Source of the DNA: Paenibacillus sp. BIHB 4019
GTDB lineage: Bacteria; Bacillota; Bacilli; Paenibacillales; Paenibacillaceae
Assembly: GCF_002741035.1 (NCBI RefSeq)
Contig: NZ_CP016808.1
Coordinates: 5,380,501-5,444,500 of the forward strand
Direction of reading: 5' to 3'
Length of the DNA: 64,000 nucleotides
The position numbers and the translations under genes are program-made. Below are positions 16,792 through 25,493 of this stretch, piece after piece. The notes beneath the pieces are model-generated. The model had not been told where the DNA came from and made no database searches. It saw only the letters and a list, made by a program, of their open reading frames with translations. The first letter of the stretch is position 1. Each line of letters opens with the position of its first letter.

Positions 16792-18019
16792 TGCGATTAA
16801 AGCGGTCATAACGGGAATAGGCTGTGTAACGCCGATTGGCGCAGGCGTGGAACAGCTATGGGAAGGTCTGGTTCGGGGGAAAAGCGCAGTGAGGGAAATT
16901 GAGCGTTTTGTACCGGAAGGGCTGCGCAGCCGAATAGCTGCACAAATTCCAGATTTTCAGGCGGAGCGTTATATGGATAAAAAGCGTGCGCATCGCATGG
17001 ACCGCTATTCGCAGCTTGCCGTTGCCAGCGGCGCATTGGCGCTTCGCGACGCGGGTCTAAATCCCGCCGACCTCGATGCGGATCGGGCGGGCGTATTTAT
17101 GGGCAGCGCGCTGGGCGGCATCGCCTATGCGGAAGAGCAATGCAGCCGCTACCATAATGGCGGCTTTCGGGCCGTATCGCCGACGCTCGGATTTTCCGTC
17201 TTCGGCGGCGCGGCCTCGTGCAATCTTGCCATGGAATTTGGCATGACAGGTTTAAATGAGACGAACGCGATGTCCTGCGCGTCCGGTGCCGTCGCTATTG
17301 GCCGGGCGCTGCAAGCGATCCGGCGCGGCGAAGCGGACGTCATTATGGCGGGCGGCTCGGAAGCCCCGCTTGCACCGCTTTCCTTCGGCGCCTTCGACAT
17401 GCTGCGGGCAATGTCTACTCGCAATGAATCGCCGGATATGGCAAGCCGGCCATTCGACCGCAATCGCGACGGCTTCGTCATGGGCGAGGGCAGTGCCGTG
17501 CTCGTCATTGAAGCCGAGCATCATGCAAGGGCGCGAGGCGCGAAAATATATGGCGAGCTGGCCGGCTTTGGGCTGACTAATGATGCCCATCATATGAGCG
17601 CGCCGCTCCCATGCGGCACGCAGGCAGCACGGGCCTTGCGGCAAGCGCTGACGAGCGCGGATATGGCGCCGGAGGACATTAACTACGTCAATGCCCACGG
17701 CTCTTCGACGCTGCTCAATGATGTGACGGAATCCCGGGTCATTCGCAAAGTATTTGGCAACCATCCGGTAGCTGTTAGCGGCACGAAAGGCTTATACGGT
17801 CATCCGCTCGGCGCATCAGGTGCTATTGAAGCAGCCATTACACTGCTTGCGCTGCGCAACGGCTGGCTGCCGCCAACTACCAATCTGGACGAGCCCGACC
17901 CAGAAGCGCAGCTGGATTTGGTCGTCAAAAATCCGCGTGCGGTGAAGTCCGCCGCTGCGGTGTCGAACTCCTACGGCTTCGGCGGAGTCAATGCCGTGCT
18001 TGCTTTTCGCCAGTATTAA
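16784..18019 (+). CDS. Beta-ketoacyl-ACP synthase, FabF/KS family
   Basis: Condensing enzyme of 411 residues with the full KAS II triad: nucleophile C165 in AMSCASG, H305 in NAHGSS, and K335/H340 in GTKGLYGHPLGASG. The C-terminal VSNSYGFGGVNAVLAF is also intact. The general fatty-acid FabF is usually in a fab cluster; here it is the last gene of an operon with methyltransferase, FAD enzyme and SRPBCC, pointing to secondary metabolism. No ACP, acyltransferase or ketoreductase gene is nearby. A terminator follows at 18083-18122. Confidence 0.9.
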   Translation: MANAIKAVITGIGCVTPIGAGVEQLWEGLVRGKSAVREIERFVPEGLRSRIAAQIPDFQAERYMDKKRAHRMDRYSQLAVASGALALRDAGLNPADLDADRAGVFMGSALGGIAYAEEQCSRYHNGGFRAVSPTLGFSVFGGAASCNLAMEFGMTGLNETNAMSCASGAVAIGRALQAIRRGEADVIMAGGSEAPLAPLSFGAFDMLRAMSTRNESPDMASRPFDRNRDGFVMGEGSAVLVIEAEHHARARGAKIYGELAGFGLTNDAHHMSAPLPCGTQAARALRQALTSADMAPEDINYVNAHGSSTLLNDVTESRVIRKVFGNHPVAVSGTKGLYGHPLGASGAIEAAITLLALRNGWLPPTTNLDEPDPEAQLDLVVKNPRAVKSAAAVSNSYGFGGVNAVLAFRQY

Positions 18020-18082
18020 AATGTGCCGGTCATTGACTTATGGCTGAGCCATACCTATTATTGAAAATAGAGTTGACCGTAC

Positions 18083-18122
18083 AAGCGGAAACATCCTGAA
18101 CAGGGGGTGTTTCCGCTTTTTT
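18083..18122 (+). terminator. Rho-independent terminator of the ketosynthase operon
   Basis: Stem AAGCGGAAACATCC / GGGGTGTTTCCGCTT (nearly perfect) with a short loop, followed by six T. Confidence 0.9.
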
Positions 18123-18173
18123 GCGTATGTCGATCTGGATAAAAAAGATTTCCTATATAAGGAGGCCATTATT

Positions 18174-19400
18174 ATGAATGCACAAGCTGCTCTTGCCTAT
18201 GTAGACACATTGCGGGAGGAATTGATTGCACTGCGCAGAGATTTTCACAAGCATCCCGAGGTATTATTCGAGGTGGACCGAACAGCAGAGAAGGTAGCGG
18301 ATTATTTATCGGAATGGGGCTTGCAGGTTCAACGGCATGTCGGCAAGCATTTTGGCAAAGGCGTTGTTGGCATTCTTGCCAGCGATAAGCCAGGACCGAC
18401 GATCGTACTGCGAGCAGATATGGATGCCTTGGCGATCACGGAGGAAAATACGTTCGCCTATCGTTCAACGAGCGAAGGGGCTATGCATGCCTGTGGACAT
18501 GATGCCCATATGACGATGCTGCTTGGAGCAGCTAAAACGCTCAGTCGGCACAGAGACATATGGTCCGGAACAATCAAGTTTGTGTTTCAGCCCGCGGAGG
18601 AAAGTGCGCTTCCTAGCCCAATAGATGGGCGGATGATAAGCGGCGGCCGGGATATGATCGAGGCTGGGGTGCTGGACGGCGTTGACCTTTGCTTTGCGCT
18701 GCATGTATGGCCCGAGCTGCCTACGGGCGTTGTTGGCATACATCGCAAGGAGGCGATGGCGGCATCCTCTCATTTCCATATCGCTTTTCAAGGATTGAAC
18801 GGTCATCATAGTACGCCGCATTTGGCTGTAGATGCGCTGTCGATGGCGGTGCAATTTGTTTCTGATGTTAAATTTGCGCTTGCAGTGGAAACGGACCCAT
18901 GGGAGACAAAGGTGTTCGCATTCGGTACGCTGCACGCTGGTACTGCGATTAATGCCATTGCAGGGGAAAGCAAGCTGAGCGGGACGTATCGCGTTTTTCA
19001 CCCGGATCTGACTGCACAAATACATCGGTTGCTGGAAAAGAGAGCAGATGCCGTAGCCAGTACATATGGCGGCACTTATACGTCGCAATATCGGCTAGGA
19101 ACGCCGCTGCTTAATGATGCGGAAGCTGTTCAACTGACTGTTCGGGCTGGGCGAATCGCCTTGGGTGACGATAAGGTTGTGATTTTGGAGAAGCCCAGCC
19201 TTGCTGGGGAGGATTTTGCGCTGTATGTACAGGAGGTGCCGGGAGCATTCGCGTTTATTGGCATCGCCAACCCGTCAGCCCAAACGGTGTATCCGGTGCA
19301 TCATCCCTTATTCGATATCGATGAAGAGGTGCTGACGGAAGGGGCAAAGCTGTTCGTGCAATGGGTGCAGCAGGCAGGGGAGGAGTATGTGAGCCAATAA
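18174..19400 (+). CDS. M20-family amidohydrolase (N-acyl-amino-acid/hippurate hydrolase type)
   Basis: 408 residues. Zinc/manganese-site motifs of the M20D group are visible: LRRDFHKHPE, LRADMDALAI, MHACGHDAHM (metal Cys/His), FQPAEES (catalytic Glu) and a late GEDFALYVQ and HHPLFDIDE. This group hydrolyses N-acyl amino acids, hippurate, IAA-amino acids or N-acetyl-diaminopimelate; the substrate cannot be fixed here. A strong ATAAGGAGG site precedes the ATG. It is a single gene between a terminator and the Zur-controlled S14 gene. Confidence 0.9.
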   Translation: MNAQAALAYVDTLREELIALRRDFHKHPEVLFEVDRTAEKVADYLSEWGLQVQRHVGKHFGKGVVGILASDKPGPTIVLRADMDALAITEENTFAYRSTSEGAMHACGHDAHMTMLLGAAKTLSRHRDIWSGTIKFVFQPAEESALPSPIDGRMISGGRDMIEAGVLDGVDLCFALHVWPELPTGVVGIHRKEAMAASSHFHIAFQGLNGHHSTPHLAVDALSMAVQFVSDVKFALAVETDPWETKVFAFGTLHAGTAINAIAGESKLSGTYRVFHPDLTAQIHRLLEKRADAVASTYGGTYTSQYRLGTPLLNDAEAVQLTVRAGRIALGDDKVVILEKPSLAGEDFALYVQEVPGAFAFIGIANPSAQTVYPVHHPLFDIDEEVLTEGAKLFVQWVQQAGEEYVSQ

Positions 19401-19438
19401 GGCTTTCATACCCCCTTTCCAAAACCTAGCCCATGCGT

Positions 19439-19444
19439 TATAAT
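19439..19444 (+). promoter_or_regulatory. -10 element of the S14 promoter
   Basis: Perfect TATAAT, with a weak TTTCCA 17 nt upstream (19416-19421). The Zur operator begins 1 nt downstream of it, so bound repressor would block transcription start. Confidence 0.6.
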
Positions 19445-19464
19445 AAATCGTAAAGTTTACGAAT
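19445..19464. promoter_or_regulatory. Zur operator
   Basis: Core TCGTAA-AGT-TTACGA (19448-19462) is a perfect 6-3-6 inverted repeat, flanked by AAA on the left. It closely matches the Bacillus Zur box as I recall it (AAATCGTAATnATTACGATTT). Its position next to the -10 and ahead of a zinc-independent ribosomal protein gene is exactly where Zur control is expected. Confidence 0.88.
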
Positions 19465-19485
19465 AAACAAAAGGAGACGACAAGG

Positions 19486-19755
19486 ATGGCTAAAAAATCA
19501 AAAGTAGTAAGGGAAAGAAAAAGACAGGAGACGGTTGCGCGTTATGCCGAGCTTCGCAAGCAGCTCAAGGACAACAAGGATTATGTTGGGCTTAGCAAGC
19601 TGCCGCGCGACGCATCGCCAACCCGGCTGCATCACCGCTGCGAGCTGACGGGCAGGCCGCATGGCTACTTGCGTAAATTTAAAGTGTCGCGGATCGCATT
19701 TCGCGAGCTTGCCTACAAAGGGCAAATTCCCGGCATCAAGAAAGCAAGCTGGTAA
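19486..19755 (+). CDS. rpsN: 30S ribosomal protein S14, zinc-independent (C-) paralogue
   Basis: 89 residues with [13 protein letters not shown] at the N terminus and [18 protein letters not shown] near the C terminus, as in S14. The two CxxC zinc knuckles of the short essential S14 are absent (a single Cys in [10 protein letters not shown]), identifying the C- form that replaces the zinc form in low zinc. A Zur operator sits immediately upstream. It corresponds to B. subtilis rpsN2 (yhzA). AAAGGAGACGAC precedes the ATG. Confidence 0.94.
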   Translation: MAKKSKVVRERKRQETVARYAELRKQLKDNKDYVGLSKLPRDASPTRLHHRCELTGRPHGYLRKFKVSRIAFRELAYKGQIPGIKKASW

Positions 19756-19809
19756 TGTAGGTAAGCCAATATATAAGGAAATGAAAATTTGCAAGAAAGG
19801 GGGGAGGGC

Positions 19810-20142
19810 ATGGACCCATTTACGACCCGCAGGCTGGAAAAAATACTTGACGGCTACATTAGCCGCAAAATCCCCCCGGATGTGCGTTCAGCTGTCCGTT
19901 TAACCTATGAGTGGGAGGGTAATCGGCTTACTTTGACCGAGGAGCTTCCGGATTTTGAAAATCGGAAATGGACAGGCGCACCTATCGTCCAGTTCCAATG
20001 GAAGCACAACCAGTGGCATGTGTATGCCACTGATGGCAATGGCGGCTGGAAGGCTGCATCCGCGATTGCCCCGCATCCTCATTTCGAGCAGCAGCTGGAG
20101 CAGGTTGAAATCGATCAGGAGGGCATCTTCTGGATTTCTTAA
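19810..20142 (+). CDS. DUF3024-family protein
   Basis: 110 residues. IPPDVRSAVRLTYEWEGN followed by LTLTEELPDF, a Trp-rich centre (PIVQFQWKHNQWHVYATD) and a final WISstop-like strand match my memory of DUF3024. I chose ATG at 19810 behind AAAGGGGGGAGG, not the ATG at 19789, which lacks a site. Function unknown. A hairpin lies 27 nt after the stop. It is 54 nt after the S14 gene and might be co-transcribed in low zinc, although nothing else supports this. Confidence 0.65.
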   Translation: MDPFTTRRLEKILDGYISRKIPPDVRSAVRLTYEWEGNRLTLTEELPDFENRKWTGAPIVQFQWKHNQWHVYATDGNGGWKAASAIAPHPHFEQQLEQVEIDQEGIFWIS

Positions 20143-20168
20143 ACGTAAGGAGACCATTTAGCGCAATG

Positions 20169-20192
20169 GCCCGACCGATATGTCGGGCTTTT
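20169..20192 (+). terminator. Hairpin terminator after the DUF3024 gene
   Basis: Stem GCCCGAC (20169-20175) / GTCGGGC (20182-20188) with a 6-nt loop and TTTT after it. Confidence 0.65.
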
Positions 20193-20226
20193 CGCGCGTA
20201 ACATGTAACGAAGGAGCTTCCCCAAT

Positions 20227-21039
20227 ATGAGCAAAAATCAGGGCAATCACCGCCTGCCAAGGGCCAAGGGAACGGATATGGCTAGCTTTTACAGCCCGAA
20301 GGATTGTGCGAAAAAGGTGAAACGCATCGTGCTTCCGCCGATGAATCGGCAAATCGTAGAAGAATTTTTCACGATTATGGGCATGAAGGAGAAGTTTGAG
20401 GAGCATGATGTGCCGATTCCGAACAAAGTTGTCATGTACGGGCCGCCAGGCACGGGCAAAACATTGACCGCTTTCTACATCGCGCAGCGGCTGGACGTTC
20501 CGCTTATTTTGGTCAGGCTCGATGCGATTATCCACAGCCATCTAGGAGAGACGGCGAGCAATGTCCGCAAAATATTCGATTACGCCAAAGCGACGCCCTG
20601 CGTCTTATTTCTCGATGAGTTTGATGCGATAGCGAGGACGCGTGAAAACAATGATGAAGTGAAGGAAATGGCGCGCGTCGTTAATACGCTGCTGCAATGC
20701 TTGGACGAGTTTGATTGCGAAAGTGTTTTTATTGCGGCAACCAATTTGGAGGAGGAGCTGGACAATGCGATATGGCGGCGATTCGATACGAAAATGCATT
20801 ATGGCATGCCGGATGATCGCAGCAGGTACGAATATATATCGCTGTTAATTGGAGACTTTGAACAGCAGGAGCCTATTTATGATACGGCCGCCAGTCTGCT
20901 TGCTGGGTGCAGCTTTGCGGATATGGAGCAAATTGTGCTCAAGGCAAAGCGTAAAGCGATAATTGAGGGCAGTTCGCTCCTCCAATCCCACATACAAGAA
21001 TCCTTGACCGAATATAAGCCGAAAATCATCGCGGTGTAG
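20227..21039 (+). CDS. AAA+ ATPase
   Basis: 270 residues. Walker A GPPGTGKT (72-79), Walker B VLFLDEFDAIA (about 127-137), a sensor-1 FIAATNLEEE and an arginine-bearing IWRRFDTK are all present, so it should be an active hexameric remodelling ATPase of the classical AAA clade. The C-terminal small helical domain is present. The N-terminal 65 residues have no recognised adaptor domain. The following gene (21112) is on the same strand with a 72-nt gap. Role unknown. Confidence 0.85.
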   Translation: MSKNQGNHRLPRAKGTDMASFYSPKDCAKKVKRIVLPPMNRQIVEEFFTIMGMKEKFEEHDVPIPNKVVMYGPPGTGKTLTAFYIAQRLDVPLILVRLDAIIHSHLGETASNVRKIFDYAKATPCVLFLDEFDAIARTRENNDEVKEMARVVNTLLQCLDEFDCESVFIAATNLEEELDNAIWRRFDTKMHYGMPDDRSRYEYISLLIGDFEQQEPIYDTAASLLAGCSFADMEQIVLKAKRKAIIEGSSLLQSHIQESLTEYKPKIIAV

Positions 21040-21111
21040 CGTAAGCTTTTTTGAGTAATGATAAGCGCAGACTCGGCGTATGCCATACGAAGTGAAGGTA
21101 GGTGAGAAAGC

Positions 21112-21603
21112 ATGTCGCAGAAGACAAGTATGGATTGCGAAGCGGAGCAGGTAATAAGCATGCATGCAGCGCAGCGCTGGCAGCATCGTGAGCGGGAGCT
21201 GCACAGCTGGCTGGAGCGTGAAAAAATAACGAAGCGGCCAAAGCAAACGCTGCTGCTGGGGCATGTCGCGATTGATGCGGAGCTGCTTCCTGCGCTCACG
21301 CTGCTCAAGGAGCAGGGCATACCGACGGAATTTTCATGCGCTGGCGTTAGCGCGCTGGATGAGCCGGAGGATCATTCTTTGTACGCGTATATTACATTTC
21401 CGGCTTGTGAGCAGACGGAGCGTTTTATTCAGCTGGCGATGCAGCGGATGAAGCATCGTCTGCTCGTAACGTTCGAGCCGGCTCGCAACCGCTATGACCT
21501 GTCCTCTTTTTATATTGGACATAACCGGTCTTTTTGCCTGCTGATGCTGCGCTCTGCTCAAGCTGCCGCTGCAGCTAATAAGCAGCAGAGGGCAAATGGC
21601 TAG
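21112..21603 (+). CDS. Hypothetical protein
   Basis: 163 residues, not recognised. Segments TLLLGHVAIDAELLPALTLL and IPTEFSCAGVS suggest a small alpha/beta fold with a conserved Cys after a strand. The C terminus is Ala/Gln rich. GTGAGAAAGC precedes the ATG with a weak AGGTAGGTGAG site about 8 nt upstream. It may be co-transcribed with the AAA ATPase before it, and it ends before a strong bidirectional terminator. Confidence 0.6.
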   Translation: MSQKTSMDCEAEQVISMHAAQRWQHRERELHSWLEREKITKRPKQTLLLGHVAIDAELLPALTLLKEQGIPTEFSCAGVSALDEPEDHSLYAYITFPACEQTERFIQLAMQRMKHRLLVTFEPARNRYDLSSFYIGHNRSFCLLMLRSAQAAAAANKQQRANG

Positions 21604-21666
21604 CGAGGTAAAGAACTCCATTCCATTGCAGTCTAACGTATGGCCTACGAAAGCAAGCCTGTAAAG

Positions 21667-21709
21667 CCAAACACCCCGCCAGCAATCGCCTGACGAGGTG
21701 TTTGGTTTT
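21667..21709. terminator. Bidirectional terminator
   Basis: Stem CCAAACACC (21667-21675) / GGTGTTTGG (21697-21705), with inner pairs CG and CA/TG and a following TTTTC, between the hypothetical gene and msrA. Confidence 0.85.
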
Positions 21710-21728
21710 CATTCCAATATCACAAGCT

Positions 21729-22244
21729 TTATTTCCACTTTTGCTCAATAAACTCGTCGCGGCCTGATTGTGCGCGGTCCTCTTTGTAATGCTTCGGGTT
21801 TTTCTTATGGAAATTTTGATGATACTCCTCCGCTGCATAAAACGTATCCGCCGCGCGAATTTCCGTTACGACCGGTTTGTCGAAACGCCCGCTGCTCGCA
21901 AGCTCCTGCTTGGAGGCGAGGGCCAGGGCCTGCTGCTCTTCATTATGATAAAAAATCGCCGTGCGATACTGGCTGCCGCGATCTTGAAATTGTCCGCCTT
22001 CATCTGTCGGATCAATTTGCGGCCAATATAGCTCAAGCAGACGCTCATAAGGAAACAACTGCGGATCGAAGGCAATTTGCACAACCTCGGCATGTCCTGT
22101 TTCGCCTGTTTTTACCTGCTCATAAGTCGGATTCTCCTGATGACCGCCCATATAGCCAGAAATAATACTATGAATGCCTGGCAGCTCCTCGAAAGGGGTA
22201 ACCATACACCAAAAACAGCCGCCCGCGAATGTTGCATATTGCAT
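21729..22244 (-). CDS. msrA: Peptide methionine sulfoxide reductase A
   Basis: Repairs methionine-S-sulfoxide in proteins. 171 residues. The catalytic Cys is in ATFAGGCFWC (C10). SGYMGGH, the QVKTGETGHAEVV segment, DRGSQYRTAIFYH and AEEYHQNF are all conserved. It reads against the upstream genes and has a good TAAGGAGGAG-type site before the ATG. No msrB is fused or adjacent. Confidence 0.95.
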   Translation of the reverse strand: MQYATFAGGCFWCMVTPFEELPGIHSIISGYMGGHQENPTYEQVKTGETGHAEVVQIAFDPQLFPYERLLELYWPQIDPTDEGGQFQDRGSQYRTAIFYHNEEQQALALASKQELASSGRFDKPVVTEIRAADTFYAAEEYHQNFHKKNPKHYKEDRAQSGRDEFIEQKWK

Positions 22245-22347
22245 AACTTACTCCTCCTTGACGCTTATAAAAACTTGATAGGCTAAACGTTAGCCTGTCT
22301 GCATTAAAAATTCAATTGTGATCAGCCTTGGCAAATGGCGTTCATGT

Positions 22348-22809
22348 TCAAGGGAGCAGCAGAGCCTGCAGCCCATCTTCAGATATGACCTTGATGCCAT
22401 GCTGGCGGAGCAGCGCTGATGTCACGCCATTTCCAGCCTTCTTTTCACCCGAAAATTGACCATTGTAAATCATTGTACTGCCGCAGGAGGGACTGTTCTC
22501 TTTAAGCACAACTACTGTGGCTTCTAATTCAAGCGCTTGGTGAAGCGTTTCATATGCGCCTTTTATATAGAGGTCCGTCACATCCGTACCTGATTTGTCG
22601 ATGACAGAGGCTGTGCCAGCTAACACATCCTCCCCATTTCCGCCTACAATTTCGGCTGATTCCCGAGGGGTGGAGAAGCCCCCAAGCAGCTCTGGACATA
22701 CCGCTATCGCTTGCTTATCATCCAGCAGCTTGCGAACGGTTTCGTCTAAACAATCCGTCCCGTTATATCTCACCTTCATGCCTGCAAGGCAGGAGCTTAC
22801 GAGAATCAT
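22348..22809 (-). CDS. DUF523-family protein
   Basis: 153 residues beginning MILVSSCLAG, with YNG, AVCPELLGGFSTPR and VVLKENSPSCG, the conserved cysteine-containing blocks of DUF523 (YbbK-like). The four cysteines in these blocks suggest metal or thiol chemistry; no reaction is established to my knowledge. I chose the ATG at 22809 because an AAAGGCGGC site lies upstream and homology starts there; the frame open to 22953 adds 48 unrelated residues. Confidence 0.8.
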   Translation of the reverse strand: MILVSSCLAGMKVRYNGTDCLDETVRKLLDDKQAIAVCPELLGGFSTPRESAEIVGGNGEDVLAGTASVIDKSGTDVTDLYIKGAYETLHQALELEATVVVLKENSPSCGSTMIYNGQFSGEKKAGNGVTSALLRQHGIKVISEDGLQALLLP

Positions 22810-23022
22810 CGGAGCGCCGCCTTTCTGTTTTGAAAAGTTTAAAATCTCTAAATTCGAGCATAGCACAGCATGTTTATGATGTAAATGAGCGATGGCTTGG
22901 CTTATTATTGTCACATTTTCCACGCTGCAATAGCTCGATCGGGCTATTACCATTCATAGCTTCTTAAGGTACGATGAGGCAGGTAATCTTGTATCAATTG
23001 AAAATATGGAGGTAAGCTTACA

Positions 23023-24558
23023 TTGCTTATGCGAAAAATCATCCCCTTATTTCTCCTCATTAGCATGCTGCTGCTCGCGGCAGCCTGTTCGAACGGGTCA
23101 AGCACGAACGGAGAACAAGCCAAACCGCCCGAGAAGGAGCTGACCTTCCTTTTTAACTTTGCGAGCCAAACGATAGACCCCCATCTGGATTATACCCCGC
23201 TCCGAGCAGGTGTCGTGGAAACGCTGGTCAAGCTGGGCGAGGACCTTCAAATCCAGCCTTGGCTGGCGGAGGAGTGGAGCAGCTCGGATGGGCAGCATTG
23301 GACGTTTAAAATCCGGGAGCAGGTTGCGTTCCAAAATGGCAAGGCGCTCGATGCGGATGCCGTTAAGCAATCGCTAGAACGGGCGATGGAGCAAAATCCG
23401 GGTGTGAAGCAGGTTTTGAAAATCAAGCAAATGGAAGCGAGCGGACAAAGCCTGCACATTACGACGGAGCAGCCGTTTCCCCAGTTTCCGTCAGAGCTAG
23501 TACATCCCAATACAGCGATTATTGACGTATCTGCACCAGAGCCGGATAAAAAGCCAATTGGAACCGGTCCGTTTCAAGTGGCCGCGTTCACTTCGGGCAG
23601 CTCGCTTAAGCTGGATCGCTACGAGGCATATTGGAACGGTGCAGCAAAGCTCAGCCATGCTTCTTTCAGCTTTAATGAAGATGCCAACGCCCGCTTGTCA
23701 GCGCTTATGGCTGGGGATGCGGATATTGTGTACCGTCCGCCAGTAGAAAGCATCGAAACGATGAAAAGCGACGCCAGCCTGCATTTGGATTCGGTCGTCA
23801 GCTTGCGGACAAATGAGCTAATATTCAATACGGAGCATGAGGATTTTCAAAACAGCTACGTTCGAAAAGCTTTCGATGCGCTCGTCAATCGCGATGAACT
23901 CAAGGACGCCATTATGGGCGGCCAAGCGACGGTTGCCAGCGGTCCTTTTTTGCCGCAATTTCCGTTCGTGCCTGTCTATGAACCGAAGGAAAGCGGAGTA
24001 GACGCTGCTCGCAAATGGTTTAAGCAAGCAGGCTATGAGGTCGAGCAGGGCAAGGTGACCAAGGATGGACAGCCGCTTGCTTTCAAGCTGGCAACGTACG
24101 CTTCCCGCGCGGAATTTCCCTTGCTGGCCCAAGTGCTGCAAGCGCAAGCGAAGGAGCTTGGCATTACCATTACGATCGCACAAGTCGATAAATATGAGGA
24201 TTATTTGCTTGAGAAGGACGATTGGGATTTGGGCACCTACAGCCCGTTAATTGCGCCGCGCGGGGATGCGAGTTATTTTCTAAATGTAGCCTTTAAGCCG
24301 GAGGGCTCGCTGAATTTCGGGAAAATCAACGACCAAGAGCTGAGCGCTTGGATTGAGGAACTGGATCAAACGGTAGACGTGAATAAGCGCAATGCTTTAA
24401 TCAAACAGGCGCTTACCCGTATTAATGAAGAAACATACTATTCCTACCTTGTTCATCCGAATACGCTCGTTGTGTACCGAGATAAGGTGAAAAACTGGGT
24501 AACGAGTAAAAGCGAATATTATATGCTGACGAACCAATTGGATGTGGAAGTGAAGTGA
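23023..24558 (+). CDS. ABC transporter substrate-binding lipoprotein, nickel/oligopeptide type
   Basis: 511 residues, family 5 solute-binding protein (NikA/OppA/CntA group). Signal peptide with lipobox LLLAAAC (Cys about 22-24) anchors it outside the membrane. FNFASQTIDPH and the middle IGTGPFQVAAF and the C-terminal LNFGKINDQEL blocks are family features. GGAGG lies 10 nt before TTG 23023, so TTG is preferred over ATG 23029. The gene overlaps the permease by 4 nt. Nickel or metallophore uptake is the likeliest substrate class from its sequence, but peptides cannot be excluded. Confidence 0.85.
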   Translation: MLMRKIIPLFLLISMLLLAAACSNGSSTNGEQAKPPEKELTFLFNFASQTIDPHLDYTPLRAGVVETLVKLGEDLQIQPWLAEEWSSSDGQHWTFKIREQVAFQNGKALDADAVKQSLERAMEQNPGVKQVLKIKQMEASGQSLHITTEQPFPQFPSELVHPNTAIIDVSAPEPDKKPIGTGPFQVAAFTSGSSLKLDRYEAYWNGAAKLSHASFSFNEDANARLSALMAGDADIVYRPPVESIETMKSDASLHLDSVVSLRTNELIFNTEHEDFQNSYVRKAFDALVNRDELKDAIMGGQATVASGPFLPQFPFVPVYEPKESGVDAARKWFKQAGYEVEQGKVTKDGQPLAFKLATYASRAEFPLLAQVLQAQAKELGITITIAQVDKYEDYLLEKDDWDLGTYSPLIAPRGDASYFLNVAFKPEGSLNFGKINDQELSAWIEELDQTVDVNKRNALIKQALTRINEETYYSYLVHPNTLVVYRDKVKNWVTSKSEYYMLTNQLDVEVK

Positions 24559-25493
24559 GCATCGTTTGGAAAAGAGGTGTAGAGCTTGTTCTGTTTATTT
24601 TGCTGCTTTCCTTCGTCAGCTTCGTGTTTGTCAAGCTTGCCCCGGGAGATGCGGTTAAGCAAATGCTTCGTTCAGATGACGTTGCCATTACAAGCTCAGA
24701 AATCAAGCAACAGAGGGAAGCGCTGGGACTAAATGAGCCAGTATTGGTTCAGTATGGCAGCTGGCTTGCCAGGCTGGCGCAACTCGATTTGGGTAAGTCG
24801 TACATGACGAATCGCCCCGTAAGCGAGGAACTGCTTCATAAAATGCCAGCGACGCTGCTGCTTGCCGGCAGCTCGCTGCTCATTTTATTGCTCATTGCGG
24901 TGCCGCTGGGCGCTTTGTCGGCCCTTTATCCCAATCGATTTATTGACCGCGCAAGCCGTCTCCTTGCTGTAATGGGTACTTCTATCCCTAGCTTTTGGCT
25001 AGGGCTTCTTTTAATAGAAGGGCTATCCGTAAGGTCGGGCTTATTGCCGTCAATGGGAACGGGAACGCCCTGGCATCTCGTGCTGCCTTCGCTGACGCTC
25101 GGTCTTACGATGTCTGCCGTTTATGTCCGGTTGATTCGCTCCAGTCTTATGGACAGCTTAACGCAGGATTTTATAAGGGGAGCACGGTCGCGCGGCATTG
25201 GCAGCAGAAATATTTTGCTCCGCCATGCTTTTCGCCATGCGCTTACGCCCGTTGTGACGATGTTCGGCGTCAGCGTGGGCAGTTTGCTTGGCGGCACGGT
25301 TGTCATTGAGGTGCTGTTTGCTTATCCGGGCATGGGCAAGTTTATTGTGGATGCCATTCAGAGCAGAGATTATCCGGTCATTCAAGGTTATATGGTCGTG
25401 ATGGGAATTGCCGTGACGCTTATTCATTTGCTGGTAGATTTGGCGAATCATGCTCTAAACCCGGAAATGCGCTTGAAAGGGGAGAGCCGATGA
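24555..25493 (+). CDS. ABC transporter permease (NikB/DppB type)
   Basis: 312 residues, about six membrane helices. The N-terminal helix is followed by VKLAPGDAVKQML, typical of DppB/NikB. The EAA cytoplasmic loop RGARSRGIGSRNILLRHAFRHA (about residues 202-223) and GGTVVIEVLFAYPGMGK are intact. GTG start within a 4-nt overlap of the binding-protein gene; it likewise overlaps the second permease by 4 nt, showing a coupled operon. Confidence 0.92.
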   Translation: MSIVWKRGVELVLFILLLSFVSFVFVKLAPGDAVKQMLRSDDVAITSSEIKQQREALGLNEPVLVQYGSWLARLAQLDLGKSYMTNRPVSEELLHKMPATLLLAGSSLLILLLIAVPLGALSALYPNRFIDRASRLLAVMGTSIPSFWLGLLLIEGLSVRSGLLPSMGTGTPWHLVLPSLTLGLTMSAVYVRLIRSSLMDSLTQDFIRGARSRGIGSRNILLRHAFRHALTPVVTMFGVSVGSLLGGTVVIEVLFAYPGMGKFIVDAIQSRDYPVIQGYMVVMGIAVTLIHLLVDLANHALNPEMRLKGESR

